This document shows, one piece after another, positions 1 to 9,675 of a DNA stretch of 64,000 bases; within the stretch, counting starts at the first letter, position 1; each line of letters starts with the position of its first letter. The stretch lies in contig JAJFTT010000071.1 of the NCBI GenBank assembly GCA_021372785.1, positions 25,572 through 89,571 of the forward strand, written 5' to 3'. This DNA is from Negativicutes bacterium (GTDB lineage Bacteria; Bacillota; JAAYKD01). The position numbers were made by a program, and so were the translations under genes. Under the pieces are notes generated by a model. It ran no database searches. It saw only the letters and a program-made list of their open reading frames with translations, and was not told the DNA's origin.

Positions 1-1028
1 ATGTCGTGGAACGGGGACACCGCGTGATTCATCTCTCGCAAGCCAATCCGGGCGGTCCGGTGGCGCACTGTCAAATCGACTGGCCGCGCCGTTTCGATTT
101 CATGCAGCAGCATGCCGGTCAGCATATCTTATCCGAGGCTTTTTTAGCGCTCTGCCATGCCCGGACCATCGGTTTTCATTTGACCGAAACCAATTTGACC
201 ATCGATTTGGATGTTCAACAGCTCACACCACAGGAAATCGATTCAGTCGAAGCCACAGCCAATCGCATTGTTTGGGAAAACCATCGCATCCTGCGACATT
301 GGGTAACGCCGGAAGAATTGGCCGAGCTGCCTTTGCGGAAAATGCCCAAGGTCAGTGAAGATATTCGCATCATCGATATCGAAGGTTATGATCTGGTTCC
401 CTGCGGCGGCACCCATCCGGAGTCTACCGGCGAGATCGGTATGATCAAGATTCGCCGCTGGGAACGATCCAAAGCAGTCACCCGCGTCGAATTTTTTTGT
501 GGTGGCCGCGCCTTAGCGGACTATGCCTGGAAAAATACACTCGTGCTGCAGCTGGCGAATGAGCTTTCGGTCAAAGACAGCGAACTGCAGCAAGCCCTGC
601 CGCGCTTTTTGCAGCAAAACAAAGACACCCTCAGACGCTTAGCGGAAACGGAAGAGCAGCTGCTGCGGTTGGAAGCGGAAGGTTACTATCAGCAAAGCGG
701 ACAGCAAAATGGGGTGACCCTGGTGAAAGCCATCTTACCGGCCGCACGGACTTTGGCCGATTTAAAGAAACTGGCGCTGTATTTGGCCGAGCATCCGCAC
801 ACTCTTTGCTTGCTGGCAGTTGCAGGCACGCCGCCGCAGATCACGCTGGCCCGCTCCGCTGACTTGCCGCAGAATATAAACCTGATTCTGAAAGAACTGA
901 ATCAAAGCTTCGGCGGCAAAGGCGGCGGCTCGCCTGTTTTGGTGCAAGGCAGCCTGCCCGCTGACGCCGACCTCTCTGCCTTCTTCAGACAGGCAATTCA
1001 GCTGTTCCAAAGTTATGCTGCCGTATAA
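1..1028 (+). CDS. Alanyl-tRNA editing protein, AlaX-like (5' partial)
   Basis: Free-standing relative of the AlaRS editing domain, expected to hydrolyse Ser- or Gly-tRNA(Ala) in the cytosol. The window opens inside the gene: the frame is open from base 3, so the GTG at 6 is not a reliable start and the N-terminal part is missing. The zinc-binding pairs are visible as HAGQH near the left end and CGGTH in the middle (the HxxxH/CxxxH set of the family). A C-terminal DHHA1-type domain with a glycine-rich GGKGGG stretch places it with the long AlaX form. Its stop overlaps the next gene by 14 bases, suggesting co-translation. Family assignment is firm; exact substrate (Ser versus Gly) is inferred from the family. 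Confidence 0.9.
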   Translation, partial: VVERGHRVIHLSQANPGGPVAHCQIDWPRRFDFMQQHAGQHILSEAFLALCHARTIGFHLTETNLTIDLDVQQLTPQEIDSVEATANRIVWENHRILRHWVTPEELAELPLRKMPKVSEDIRIIDIEGYDLVPCGGTHPESTGEIGMIKIRRWERSKAVTRVEFFCGGRALADYAWKNTLVLQLANELSVKDSELQQALPRFLQQNKDTLRRLAETEEQLLRLEAEGYYQQSGQQNGVTLVKAILPAARTLADLKKLALYLAEHPHTLCLLAVAGTPPQITLARSADLPQNINLILKELNQSFGGKGGGSPVLVQGSLPADADLSAFFRQAIQLFQSYAAV

Positions 1029-1416
1029 ACTGCGCCGCGGTGATTTGGTTCTGGTGATGCTCCTGGTTGTCATTTTTCTTCTCTCTCTCATCTACCCCGT
1101 TTGGCATTGGCTGCAGAGCGAAGCGCCGCTGACTGCGGTGATCAGTCAAAGCGGTGTCGTGATCGAGAGCATTGACCTTAGTTTGGTCAAGCAAACCTAC
1201 GAATTTACAATCTGGGACGCGGCAGGGAAAGCTTATAATGTTATCGAGGTAGAGCACGGCAGAATTCGTGTCAAAGCGGCTAACTGCGCCGAGCAGATTG
1301 ATGTCAAAGCAGGTTGGCTGCAGGATTATGGAGATATGGCGGTCTGCCTGCCGCATCAGCTTGTGATTGAATTAAAAAGCACTGCCGATCCGGCAGTGGA
1401 TTCCATCGTCAGATAA
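1015..1416 (+). CDS. NusG domain II-containing membrane-anchored protein
   Basis: Protein of 133 residues with a short basic N-terminus, one hydrophobic membrane segment (about residues 10-30) and a C-terminal beta-rich domain resembling the NusG-II (DUF1312) family: the segment around VIEVEHGRIRVK and the cysteine in AANCAEQ are typical. It starts inside the last codons of the alaX-like gene, so translation is probably coupled. The family is common in Clostridia, often near FMN-binding or isoprenoid genes, but its function is not established; none of those partners is visible here. The likely location is the membrane with the domain outside (inference from the single N-terminal segment). Confidence 0.75.
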   Translation: MLPYKLRRGDLVLVMLLVVIFLLSLIYPVWHWLQSEAPLTAVISQSGVVIESIDLSLVKQTYEFTIWDAAGKAYNVIEVEHGRIRVKAANCAEQIDVKAGWLQDYGDMAVCLPHQLVIELKSTADPAVDSIVR

Positions 1417-1450
1417 GGCGGCAGGCATGAGCCGCGCAAAACAAGAAAGC

Positions 1451-1492
1451 AGGCAGATCGTTGGAACGGAATCCTTTTCCAACGGTCTGCCT
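1451..1492. terminator. Bidirectional terminator between convergent genes
   Basis: A 16-bp stem (arms 1451-1466 and 1477-1492, one G-U pair) lies between the stop of the NusG-II gene and the stop of the LCP gene. Short T-rich runs follow on both strands, so it can end transcription from both sides. Confidence 0.7.
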
Positions 1493-1514
1493 CTTGCTTT
1501 GGTGTTTTTGCTGC

Positions 1515-2732
1515 TTATGGTGTGATAACAGTAACGGGGGGTTCGGTCGGAGGTGTCGGCTCAATCGGCGCCGCGGTGACGGGGTCCTCTGTGACCGGGA
1601 CGCCGGGATCGATCCTATGATGGCCGGCCAACCATTCCGCATACTGCGCTTCCGAGAGCGACATACCCGTTTCTGCCCAGATTTGCTGCGCGATCTGCAG
1701 CTTCGCATCATGCAAAGCGATATATTCACTCGTCCAGTTTTGCTCGAGGAGCTGGAGATAATCCGCTTCCTGATCCGTCGGGATCAGTAAATCGGCTAAC
1801 ATCTCATACATTTCATCCAGGCGCAGCATATAGAGAGCCATCTCGCCGTAATAGAGTCCGTCTCCCGGCAGCGTCGCCGTATCAAAATCGCTGATCCCTT
1901 TGCTGATCACCGTGTTGGCTAACGTCAGCAGCTGCTTTAAGCTGAGGTTCGTTTCCACCATGGAAAAACCTTGTCTGATCAAACTCGGCAGTTTGCTGAT
2001 TTTACCGGCGCTGAAAGCCTGTGATACTGCGGCCTTGATAAATTTCTGTTGTCTGGCAATTCTGCCGATATCACCGGTGCCGTCGGCACGGAAGCGCACA
2101 TATTCCATTGCCGTCTGACCATCCATCAGCATTTCACCGGGCTGCAGATGAATATGAAGGTCTTGGTAGGGATCATCATAATCCATGGCTTCGTCCACCG
2201 TTATGGTGACACCGCCTAAAATGTTGACCAATTCCACAAAGCCTTCGATGTTGATTTTGATATAGCCGTCGATCGGTACGCCTAAAAGATTCTGCACCGT
2301 GCTGACCGTTGCCTCCATGCCATGCTCTGGATAAACATTGTTGATGCGGTCATAATCCTCCGCCTCAGCATCCCAGATCATCGTATCGCGGGGAACAGAG
2401 AGCATTAAAGGCGAATCTCCGTCCGCCGGCAGAGAAAAGAAAAGCATCGTGTCCGATCTGCCCAAGTCGTCGTTTCGTTCATCCACACCGACAGCCAATA
2501 AATTAAAACCGCCTGACAGAGTGGGCAAGTCCTCTCCTTCCGCCGATTGCTTTACTTTTGAGCCGAACCAGCCGAATAAATTACTTTCCGGATGGCGCAG
2601 CGCATAAATACCAATCGTAGCCCCCACCGATAAAGTAAAGACCGCCAGGGCAGCCAATACAATGATCAGTATTTTTTTTCTTTTTTTCGCTGCACTCAGC
2701 TTGGACCTTCTACTTCCCTCAGCAGTTTGCAT
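1515..2732 (-). CDS. LytR-CpsA-Psr (LCP) family cell-wall ligase
   Basis: Membrane-anchored enzyme of the LCP family, which transfers undecaprenyl-linked glycopolymers to peptidoglycan on the outer face of the membrane. It has a lysine-rich cytoplasmic N-terminus, one transmembrane helix, then the LCP domain opening with LLAVGVDERN and carrying the conserved arginine/aspartate motifs (GRSDTM, SVPRDT, VRFRADGTGDIGR). The tail is a short Pro/Thr-rich stretch ending at the C-terminus. I place the start at the ATG at 2732, which has GGAG seven bases upstream, giving 405 residues; the longest-frame ATG at 2792 lies between the -35 and -10 boxes of the gene's promoter and cannot be transcribed from it. 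Which glycopolymer is attached is unknown. Confidence 0.9.
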   Translation of the reverse strand: MQTAEGSRRSKLSAAKKRKKILIIVLAALAVFTLSVGATIGIYALRHPESNLFGWFGSKVKQSAEGEDLPTLSGGFNLLAVGVDERNDDLGRSDTMLFFSLPADGDSPLMLSVPRDTMIWDAEAEDYDRINNVYPEHGMEATVSTVQNLLGVPIDGYIKINIEGFVELVNILGGVTITVDEAMDYDDPYQDLHIHLQPGEMLMDGQTAMEYVRFRADGTGDIGRIARQQKFIKAAVSQAFSAGKISKLPSLIRQGFSMVETNLSLKQLLTLANTVISKGISDFDTATLPGDGLYYGEMALYMLRLDEMYEMLADLLIPTDQEADYLQLLEQNWTSEYIALHDAKLQIAQQIWAETGMSLSEAQYAEWLAGHHRIDPGVPVTEDPVTAAPIEPTPPTEPPVTVITP

Positions 2733-2774
2733 TGTATCACTCCGGCTTCTCATTTCGCGTTTGACGTTACTTTT

Positions 2775-2803
2775 ATTATAGAAAGATTCCATTCACTTGG
2801 CAA
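2775..2803 (-). promoter_or_regulatory. SigA-type promoter of the LCP gene
   Basis: On the minus strand TTGCCA (2798-2803), 17 bases, TATAAT (2775-2780). The predicted transcript starts near 2768, leaving a leader of about 35 bases before the chosen ATG. Confidence 0.8.
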
Positions 2804-2863
2804 GAGTGAATCATGACATCTTTATGAAATAGACGTTAATTTCAGCAATTTGTTCCGAATTCT

Positions 2864-2893
2864 AAAAAAATACCCTGCTGTTTTAGCAGAGTA
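2864..2893 (-). terminator. Intrinsic terminator of the DEAD-box helicase gene
   Basis: Hairpin 2871-2893 (TACTCTGCT arm, one mismatch) followed on the minus strand by seven T residues (2864-2870), about 20 bases after the helicase stop. Confidence 0.8.
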
Positions 2894-2914
2894 CTTTTTA
2901 AAACCAGGCCTGAT

Positions 2915-4594
2915 CTAGATCACCTTCACGGTTTTGCCTTTGATTTTGGTGTTGTTCAGTTTATCGACAATGGTTTTCCTTAACTCCTGGGGGACATCCA
3001 CCAGACTGTAAGTTTGTTGAATTGTGATCGCGCCGATCAGTTTACCGGACATACCGGTGCCGCCTGCAACCGCACTTAAAATATGGCTGGCGGAAACATG
3101 ATCGTTGTGGCCGATGGAAATTTTTATCACCGCCGTAGCCGGATCGCGCACAACGCGGCGGTCTCTATCATGAATGGGCTTGCCGTCTTTACCGATTTTA
3201 AAATCCGGCCGCCGTTTTGCGGCTTGTCTGCCTTCTTCTGTCAGATCGGCAATTTCGGAGACGACCACCAGGTCGTTCAACCCTTCCATCGTTTGCTCCT
3301 GTTTGAACGTCATGGCGAAAATCGCCGCCGCAATCTCGGCGGCTCCGTGTTCTGCGTCCGACATCTGTTCAATGATGGGGATAAATCTTTGATATTCTTG
3401 CGTCTTTATAAAAGCAAGCACATCGTCGACCCGCTGCTGCAGCTTATGATCTTTAATTTCGGCAAGAGACGGCAAGGCACGCTGTTTGATGTTGCTTTTG
3501 GTATAGTGCATGATATCTCTCAGCTGATTAAACTGGCCGCGGCCCTGAATCAGCGTAAAGGATTTGCCGGTTTTGCCTGCCCGCGCCGTTCTGCCGATGC
3601 GGTGGACGTAGTATTCTTCATCCAAGGGCAGATCGTAATTTAAAACAATTTCAATATCATCCACATCGATGCCGCGGGCGGCGACATCGGTGGCAACCAG
3701 GATTTCGAATTTGCCGGCTTTGTACTGATTCATGACCTGGGTCCGCTTGCTCTGCTGCATATCGCCGTGCAAACCTTGGGAAGGATAGCCTCTGCTGCCC
3801 AATTCCTCCACCAATTCATCCACCATTTTTTTCGTGTTGCAGAAGATAATGGCGCGCTTCGGTTGGAAATAAGCCAGTAAGCTGCACAGAGCATCGGTCT
3901 TGCGACCGCGCGGCGTTTCAAAATAAAACTGTTCCAGAGTAGGAACTGTCATCTGTTTATTTTCAATTCGGACAAATTCCGGATCGCGCTGGAAATTACG
4001 GGTCAATTCCAGAATCGCCTGCGGCATGGTGGCGGAAAACAAAATCGTCTGACGTTCTGCCGGCGCATCCAGCAGGATCGTCTCAATGTCTTCCCGGAAG
4101 CCCATGTTAAGCATTTCATCCGCTTCATCCAAAATCAGCATCTGAATCCGGGAAATATTCAGCGTCTTGCGCCGCATGTGATCCATGATCCGACCCGGCG
4201 TACCGACCACAATCTGGCAGCCATGTCTCAGCTGCGTAAATTGGCGTTCATAGGAATCACCGCCAAAAATGGTGACAATTTGGATGCCGTTTTTATATTT
4301 GGCGAATTTGCGCAGCTCATCCGCCCCCTGCAAAGCCAATTCTCTGGTTGGACAAAGGATCAGTACCTGAACAAAAGAAGGGCTGAGGCTCAAATCAATC
4401 CGATCGAGCGCCGGTAATCCGAATGCGGCTGTCTTGCCGCTGCCGGTCTGACTTTGACCGGTCACGTCGCGTCCCTGCAAAATGAGAGGGATGCTTTGTT
4501 GCTGAATGGGCGTTGGCTCTTCGTAACCCATATCCGCAACTGCCTTTTTCAACTCTTCTGAGAGAGTGAAATCTTGAAATCTCATATTTTCCAT
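2915..4594 (-). CDS. deaD: DEAD-box ATP-dependent RNA helicase (DeaD/CshA type)
   Basis: Cytosolic RNA helicase that remodels rRNA and mRNA structures, often important for ribosome assembly and cold growth. All core motifs are readable in order: Q motif near EPTPIQQQSIP, Walker A AQTGSGKT-like SQTGSGKT, PTRELA, LDEADEM, SATMP, and HRIGRTARAG. After the two RecA-like domains (about 1-370) and a linker, the C-terminus ends with a DbpA-type RNA-binding domain (about the last 75 residues), as in longer DeaD proteins. The start is taken as the ATG at 4594 behind GGAAAGAG, giving 559 residues, rather than the longest frame at 4642. It appears monocistronic, with terminators on both sides. Exact RNA target is unknown. 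Confidence 0.93.
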   Translation of the reverse strand: MENMRFQDFTLSEELKKAVADMGYEEPTPIQQQSIPLILQGRDVTGQSQTGSGKTAAFGLPALDRIDLSLSPSFVQVLILCPTRELALQGADELRKFAKYKNGIQIVTIFGGDSYERQFTQLRHGCQIVVGTPGRIMDHMRRKTLNISRIQMLILDEADEMLNMGFREDIETILLDAPAERQTILFSATMPQAILELTRNFQRDPEFVRIENKQMTVPTLEQFYFETPRGRKTDALCSLLAYFQPKRAIIFCNTKKMVDELVEELGSRGYPSQGLHGDMQQSKRTQVMNQYKAGKFEILVATDVAARGIDVDDIEIVLNYDLPLDEEYYVHRIGRTARAGKTGKSFTLIQGRGQFNQLRDIMHYTKSNIKQRALPSLAEIKDHKLQQRVDDVLAFIKTQEYQRFIPIIEQMSDAEHGAAEIAAAIFAMTFKQEQTMEGLNDLVVVSEIADLTEEGRQAAKRRPDFKIGKDGKPIHDRDRRVVRDPATAVIKISIGHNDHVSASHILSAVAGGTGMSGKLIGAITIQQTYSLVDVPQELRKTIVDKLNNTKIKGKTVKVI

Positions 4595-4710
4595 TACTAA
4601 CTCTTTCCGTCGTCGTAAAATTGCCCCATGAAACCCGCCCAACGACCATTTCGGATCACCGTGTATGATACGGACATGCTATCTTATCTGTATCGACAAT
4701 ACTTCAGGCA

Positions 4711-4742
4711 AAAAACAAAGCCATACGCGCTTGTATGGCTTT
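4711..4742 (-). terminator. Terminator after mutS2
   Basis: Ten-base stem (4717-4726 with 4733-4742). On the minus strand a T-rich run (4711-4716) follows, ending the pheS-pheT-U32-mutS2 operon. The other side also has T residues, so it may act in both directions. Confidence 0.8.
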
Positions 4743-4803
4743 TTAATTATACTATATCCCGGAAGTTTTGTAAAGTGTTTCTTTCCGGGATTTTTCCAAT
4801 CTC

Positions 4804-7173
4804 TCACTTTAATTCCGCCACCGTCACCCCATCGCCGCCTTCCTGGAGCGGCGCAAAGGCATAACTCTTGATGCGGGGATGCTGGCGCAGGAATTCTCTG
4901 ACGCCGCTGCGTAAAACGCCGGTGCCTTTGCCATGGATGATCCAAACTTTACTCAGTTGTCCCAGGTAAGCGTCATCCAGGAATTTATCCACATTCTGGA
5001 TCGCTTCATCCAGCGTCTGGCCGCGCAGATCAAGCTGAGTTTTCAGAGAGTCCGCTTTATTGACCATCGCCTCGCTGGCAAGCCTGCTGACGCCGGCAGC
5101 AGGCTTGGCTTTTTTCTTTTTGGCTGTGTTCAGCTGCGTGATCGGGACCGTCAGTTTCATGGCTCCGGCCTGAATCGCCACATCACCGTTGACGGCCATT
5201 TCGCCGATGATCTCGGCTTCAATATTATATTTGGTCCAAACGACTCTGTCGCCGATCTTTACGTCGCTCACCTGTTTGCCGCCGCTGATATCGTCAACAT
5301 TCTCATCCAGGGCTGCCATGCTGCCTGCCATGCGGCGCAGCGCTTTGCGTGAGCGCTGCGCCGCGTCGGTCAATTCGCGTTCCGTTACATCCTGCCGCAG
5401 ACTGCGCAAATTTGCCAGAAGTTCTTCTGCTTCCAACCGGGCTGCTTTGACGACGCCGGCTGCTTCCGATTGCGCCCGCTGAACGCGTTCACGCAGCCGC
5501 TGATTGGTTTCTTCCTTTTCCCTGGCAATCTCTTTGATTCTTTGCTCCAATTCATTGCGCAGCAGATTGGCTTCTTCCCGATCCTGCTTGGCCTGCCGCA
5601 TATTTTCTTCCAGGGTGGAAAGCATATCTTCGACCTTAAGCTGATCGGACCCGACCAGACTGCGGGCATAATCAATAATCTCTTTGCTCAAACCCAAACG
5701 CTGTGAGACTTCAAAAGCATTGCTGCGGCCGGGTACGCCAATCAGTAAGCGATAAGTGGGGCGCAGTGTCTCAATATCAAATTCTACGCTGGCGTTCTCC
5801 ACCCCATCATGATGATAAGCGAAAATTTTTAATTCACTGTAATGTGTCGTGGCGATCACTCTGGTTTTTCTCAGCAAAAGATTCTCCAGAATGGACATCG
5901 CCAATGCCGCCCCTTCGGTTGGATCGGTGCCGGCGCCCAATTCATCAAACAAGGCCAGGGTATGCTCTGTCGCCTGCTCCAGAATATGCACAATATTGGT
6001 CATATGCGACGAGAAGGTGGAAAGACTTTGCTCGATACTTTGCTCATCGCCGATATCCGCCAAAATCCGGTCAAACAAACCGATCCGGCTGCCGGCTTGG
6101 GCCGGAATTTGTAAACCGCACTGCCCCATCAGGTTTAATAGGCCAACCGTTTTCAGCGTCACTGTTTTGCCGCCGGTATTGGGACCGGTGATCAATAATT
6201 CCGTAAAACGATCCCCCAGGCGAATGTCGATGGGAACGACCTTACCTTTCAAAAGGGGATGCCGCGCCTGCCAAAAAACGAGAGAATGATCGGTGGAAAT
6301 TTCCGGTTCGCTGGCATGCATGGCAAAGGCTAACCTGGCACGGGCAAAGATAAAATCGAATTCCGCCAGGGCGCTGACGGAATGCTGAATAAAGGGATAG
6401 TCAGCCCCGATTTTCGCGGAAAGTTCGGAGAGAATGCGCAGGACTTCGTCGCGTTCCTTCATCAGCAATTCTCGCAGTTCATTGTTCAGATCAACGATGG
6501 CCATCGGCTCTATGAATAAGGTCGCGCCGCTGTTGGAAGAATCATGCACAATTCCGGGTACGGCATTCCGGTTCTCCTGCTTGACCGGTATGACATAGCG
6601 GTCGTTGCGCATCGTCACCAGCGAATCCTGCAGGTATTTCTGCAAATTCGGATTGCGGATCATCGACTCCAATTTCGCTTTCATATTCGCCTGTTCGCGG
6701 CGGATACCAATGCGCAGACGCCGCAGCTCAGGGCTTGCATTGTCGGAGACTTCGCCTTTTTCGTTGATTGCGGCAAGAATTTCATCTTCCAGTTTTTTAT
6801 GATTGCTTAAGTGGACGGCTGCTTCCGCTAAAAAGGGATATTGCTCTGCCGCTTCCTGCAGCAGGCGCCGGACTCTTCTGGCAGCGCCCAGCGTGGAAGC
6901 GATGTGAATCAATTCTTCCGCTTCCAGAACGCCGCCTAATTCGGCTCGCTTAATCGAGGCCCGGATATCGTGCAGACCGCCCAACGGATTGCCGCCGGAC
7001 TCCAGCAGACGGCACGCTTCGGCTGTTTCTTTCTGACGGCGGTAAACCGTTTCGTAATCGGCAGACGGCAGCATTTCTTCCGCTTTTGATTTTCCCATTC
7101 CTGATGAGGTATACTCAATCAGCATCTGTTGAATTTTCGGAAATTCCAGGGTAATGAGTGATTTTGCTTGCAT
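4804..7173 (-). CDS. mutS2: Endonuclease MutS2
   Basis: DNA-structure and ribosome-collision factor of the MutS2 family; in Bacillota it suppresses homologous recombination and/or splits stalled ribosomes. At 789 residues it has the usual length. Visible parts: lever/core region (1-290), ATPase with Walker A GPNTGGKT near residue 330 and the DELGAGTDPTEG motif, a charged coiled coil (about 500-610), a KOW-like segment, and a C-terminal Smr nuclease domain with LDLRG and HGKGTG motifs. The start ATG has AGGAGG six bases upstream. It is the last gene of the Phe T-box operon, 22 bases after the U32 gene, an order shared with many Clostridia. Confidence 0.96.
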   Translation of the reverse strand: MQAKSLITLEFPKIQQMLIEYTSSGMGKSKAEEMLPSADYETVYRRQKETAEACRLLESGGNPLGGLHDIRASIKRAELGGVLEAEELIHIASTLGAARRVRRLLQEAAEQYPFLAEAAVHLSNHKKLEDEILAAINEKGEVSDNASPELRRLRIGIRREQANMKAKLESMIRNPNLQKYLQDSLVTMRNDRYVIPVKQENRNAVPGIVHDSSNSGATLFIEPMAIVDLNNELRELLMKERDEVLRILSELSAKIGADYPFIQHSVSALAEFDFIFARARLAFAMHASEPEISTDHSLVFWQARHPLLKGKVVPIDIRLGDRFTELLITGPNTGGKTVTLKTVGLLNLMGQCGLQIPAQAGSRIGLFDRILADIGDEQSIEQSLSTFSSHMTNIVHILEQATEHTLALFDELGAGTDPTEGAALAMSILENLLLRKTRVIATTHYSELKIFAYHHDGVENASVEFDIETLRPTYRLLIGVPGRSNAFEVSQRLGLSKEIIDYARSLVGSDQLKVEDMLSTLEENMRQAKQDREEANLLRNELEQRIKEIAREKEETNQRLRERVQRAQSEAAGVVKAARLEAEELLANLRSLRQDVTERELTDAAQRSRKALRRMAGSMAALDENVDDISGGKQVSDVKIGDRVVWTKYNIEAEIIGEMAVNGDVAIQAGAMKLTVPITQLNTAKKKKAKPAAGVSRLASEAMVNKADSLKTQLDLRGQTLDEAIQNVDKFLDDAYLGQLSKVWIIHGKGTGVLRSGVREFLRQHPRIKSYAFAPLQEGGDGVTVAELK

Positions 7174-7195
7174 GTCACCCCTCCTTCTGCCATGA

Positions 7196-9667
7196 TTATT
7201 CCACAGCGTGAAAGCTATGTCCTTTTGTGATACTGCATTGTAACAATGTTGCCAACTGATTACGGTAAAGTTTTCCTTGCTCTTTCCAATTGCGGTTATC
7301 CTGATTATAATCCCGCACCGAGCGGCACCAGATCTCCCCCGCTTTCTGCAGCACTTCCCCCGTCAGATGGCGCAAATCGACGACCAGCTGATGGAATCCT
7401 GTTTGCTCCAGTTGATAATAATGTTCCGTCAGGCACAACTCGTCACTGTTGAGCAGATGGGTCCGGCAAAAATTGCTTTGATAAACCGGAAACGCTTTCC
7501 CTGTTCTGTCCGCCAGCTGCCAGACAGGCGGCGGCTGGTGGACGGCACCCTTGTAGCAGCCAAGACAGCTGCCGTGACGGTTCCTGGTCAGGCAGTGTTT
7601 GCTGGTCATCAAATTCTGGCGCCCGCCTACGGGATAGCGCCAGTTCACCTGAGGAAATTGACTGCATAAATCGCCTGCCTGCCGTAAAGACAATTCCGGA
7701 TAAACGGTTAATTCCTGACAAGGGACCTGCCGCAGCAGCATTTCCACCGCGCTGGTATTCATCAGCTGCAGCGGCCAGTCTCCGTTGACGACGGCATCGG
7801 CTTCGATCTTGCCGATCACCTCGGCCTGCGCGTTTTGAGCAATCTGAACCGGCAGCTTCAGTGCGAGCGCCTCCGTCAGCAACGGCAGCCAATACGGCCA
7901 CTCCTCATCCGGCAGGATACACGGCAATGCGAACTCCAATGCAATTCCTGCCCGGCGGCAGCGCTCGGCCGTTTGCTGCAGCTGCTCTGCTGTCAAACTG
8001 CCAAAAAAGCTGTCGCCGCCCAGCGTGATGGCGTCGGGACGGCAGGTTGCCAGCGCCTGCGCCTGCGCAGCGTTTGCAACCTGAAAGCGCAGGCGGAGCT
8101 GCCGCTCCGTTTGCTTTGGCTGCGGGAAGTTCTCCCGGGGTACCGCGGGCAATACAACCGCAGTCTCTTCTCTGACCCGGCCATACCATAATAAATCAAC
8201 AATCTGACGCCGCATGGCATTCAAAGCGCTGGTGGGCAGCCAAACAGCGGCCGCCAGCTCTGCCGTGCAGCTTTTTAAGACATAGGTCGTATCGTTCAGT
8301 TTTGCCATCGCTTCCTGGATCTTCAACAAATCCAGCGCATTTTTCTCTGCCGGTTGTGGCAGCCGGTCGGCAAAAGTGTACTTAATTTGTCTGTCACGAC
8401 AATCAATCGTTACCCTGACCGGTTGCTGCGGCAAGATAGAAAAATGCAGCGCCACTTGCAGCGGTCTGAGACGATCCGGCTGTTCCAGCTGCCGAAAATA
8501 TGCCTCTGCCTTGGCTTGCAGCGCGGCCGAATCAATCATCGCTAAGATCAATGGCTGCCCGGCCGGCAGGGCAGCCAGCTTCGGCAGAGGCAGTATCTCC
8601 TCAACGTTATAGCGGCGCCTGCTTTCAAACGTCTGCTGCTGATCCCCGCAGCGCAGCAGGAATTTGTCCCCGTTTGCCAGAGGCCGCTGACAGCGCCAAT
8701 GTTCCGGTTGCCCCCGGCCCAACTGTTTCGCGCTCCAGCGGGCCAATTCCAGACCCCGATTGGCCGGGTAATCCGCATTGATCAGCAGAGGGTTTGCAGC
8801 TTCGTAAGTAAAACCGTGACTGAACCCCCGGTTAAAAGCCAGCAGCAGCTCCTCTTGCCCGTCGGGATCCGCTGTGACTGCATTTTGCTCATAGATCTGA
8901 TCCAAAGCACGGCGATACTGTTCCACCACCGTCGCCACATAAGCCGGGCGTTTCATCCGCCCTTCCAGTTTGACGGCAGTGATGCCGGCGTCCACCAGTG
9001 GTTTCAGCCGATCCAGCAGGCATAAATCTTTGGTCGACAAGGGGTAGGAAGAGTGACCTTCACAGCTGTAGGCCAGGCGGCAGGGTTGGGCGCAGCGGCC
9101 GCGGTTGCCGCTGCGTCCGCCCAAAAAACTGCTCATATAGCATTGACCGGAGTAAGCAAAGCAGAGGGCGCCGTGAGCAAACACTTCCAGACCGACCGGA
9201 CTCTCCTCTTGCAGCCGGCTGATTTCGCTGATCTCCAGTTCTCTGGCCAGGATCACGCGGCTGAAGCCATGACCGGCGGCCCAGGCAATGCCGCTTTGAT
9301 TATGGATGGTCATCTGAGTGCTGGCGTGCAGGGCAAGATCCGGCAGCTGACGGCGCAGTAAAGCGGCCAGACCGGTATCCTGAATGATCAGCGCGTCGAT
9401 CCCCTGTAAATAAACCTGTTCGGCATAGCGCAGAGCTGCCGCCAGTTCCTCCTGCCGCAGCAGCGTATTCAAAGTCAGATAGAGACGAACACCGTGATGA
9501 TGCGCCAAACGGATCGCTTTCTCCAACTCTTTTTCATCAAAATTGCAGGCATAAGCGCGCGCGCTGAATTGTTTGCCGCCCAGATAGACAGCGTCCGCGC
9601 CGGCGGCAACCGCAACCTGCAAGGCAGCCAAACTGCCGGCCGGCGCCAATAATTCCACACGTTTCAT
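7196..9667 (-). CDS. Peptidase U32 family protein with DUF3656 (RlhA-like)
   Basis: Large U32 protein, 823 residues. Despite the name, characterised U32 members (RlhA, TrhP/TrhO-type) make hydroxylated cytidine or uridine in 23S rRNA or tRNA rather than cutting collagen. The N-terminal half opens with LLAPAGS and contains the family signature (VFAHGALCFAYSGQC) with conserved cysteines, then RCAQPCR. A DUF3656-like middle region and a second U32-like C-terminal part ending in a cysteine-containing CLGCYKG segment follow. It begins eight bases after the pheT stop with AGGTGATC as ribosome-binding site. zapA, often found between pheT and this gene, is absent. Substrate is inferred only from family. 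Confidence 0.88.
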   Translation of the reverse strand: MKRVELLAPAGSLAALQVAVAAGADAVYLGGKQFSARAYACNFDEKELEKAIRLAHHHGVRLYLTLNTLLRQEELAAALRYAEQVYLQGIDALIIQDTGLAALLRRQLPDLALHASTQMTIHNQSGIAWAAGHGFSRVILARELEISEISRLQEESPVGLEVFAHGALCFAYSGQCYMSSFLGGRSGNRGRCAQPCRLAYSCEGHSSYPLSTKDLCLLDRLKPLVDAGITAVKLEGRMKRPAYVATVVEQYRRALDQIYEQNAVTADPDGQEELLLAFNRGFSHGFTYEAANPLLINADYPANRGLELARWSAKQLGRGQPEHWRCQRPLANGDKFLLRCGDQQQTFESRRRYNVEEILPLPKLAALPAGQPLILAMIDSAALQAKAEAYFRQLEQPDRLRPLQVALHFSILPQQPVRVTIDCRDRQIKYTFADRLPQPAEKNALDLLKIQEAMAKLNDTTYVLKSCTAELAAAVWLPTSALNAMRRQIVDLLWYGRVREETAVVLPAVPRENFPQPKQTERQLRLRFQVANAAQAQALATCRPDAITLGGDSFFGSLTAEQLQQTAERCRRAGIALEFALPCILPDEEWPYWLPLLTEALALKLPVQIAQNAQAEVIGKIEADAVVNGDWPLQLMNTSAVEMLLRQVPCQELTVYPELSLRQAGDLCSQFPQVNWRYPVGGRQNLMTSKHCLTRNRHGSCLGCYKGAVHQPPPVWQLADRTGKAFPVYQSNFCRTHLLNSDELCLTEHYYQLEQTGFHQLVVDLRHLTGEVLQKAGEIWCRSVRDYNQDNRNWKEQGKLYRNQLATLLQCSITKGHSFHAVE

Positions 9668-9675
9668 CGGATCAC

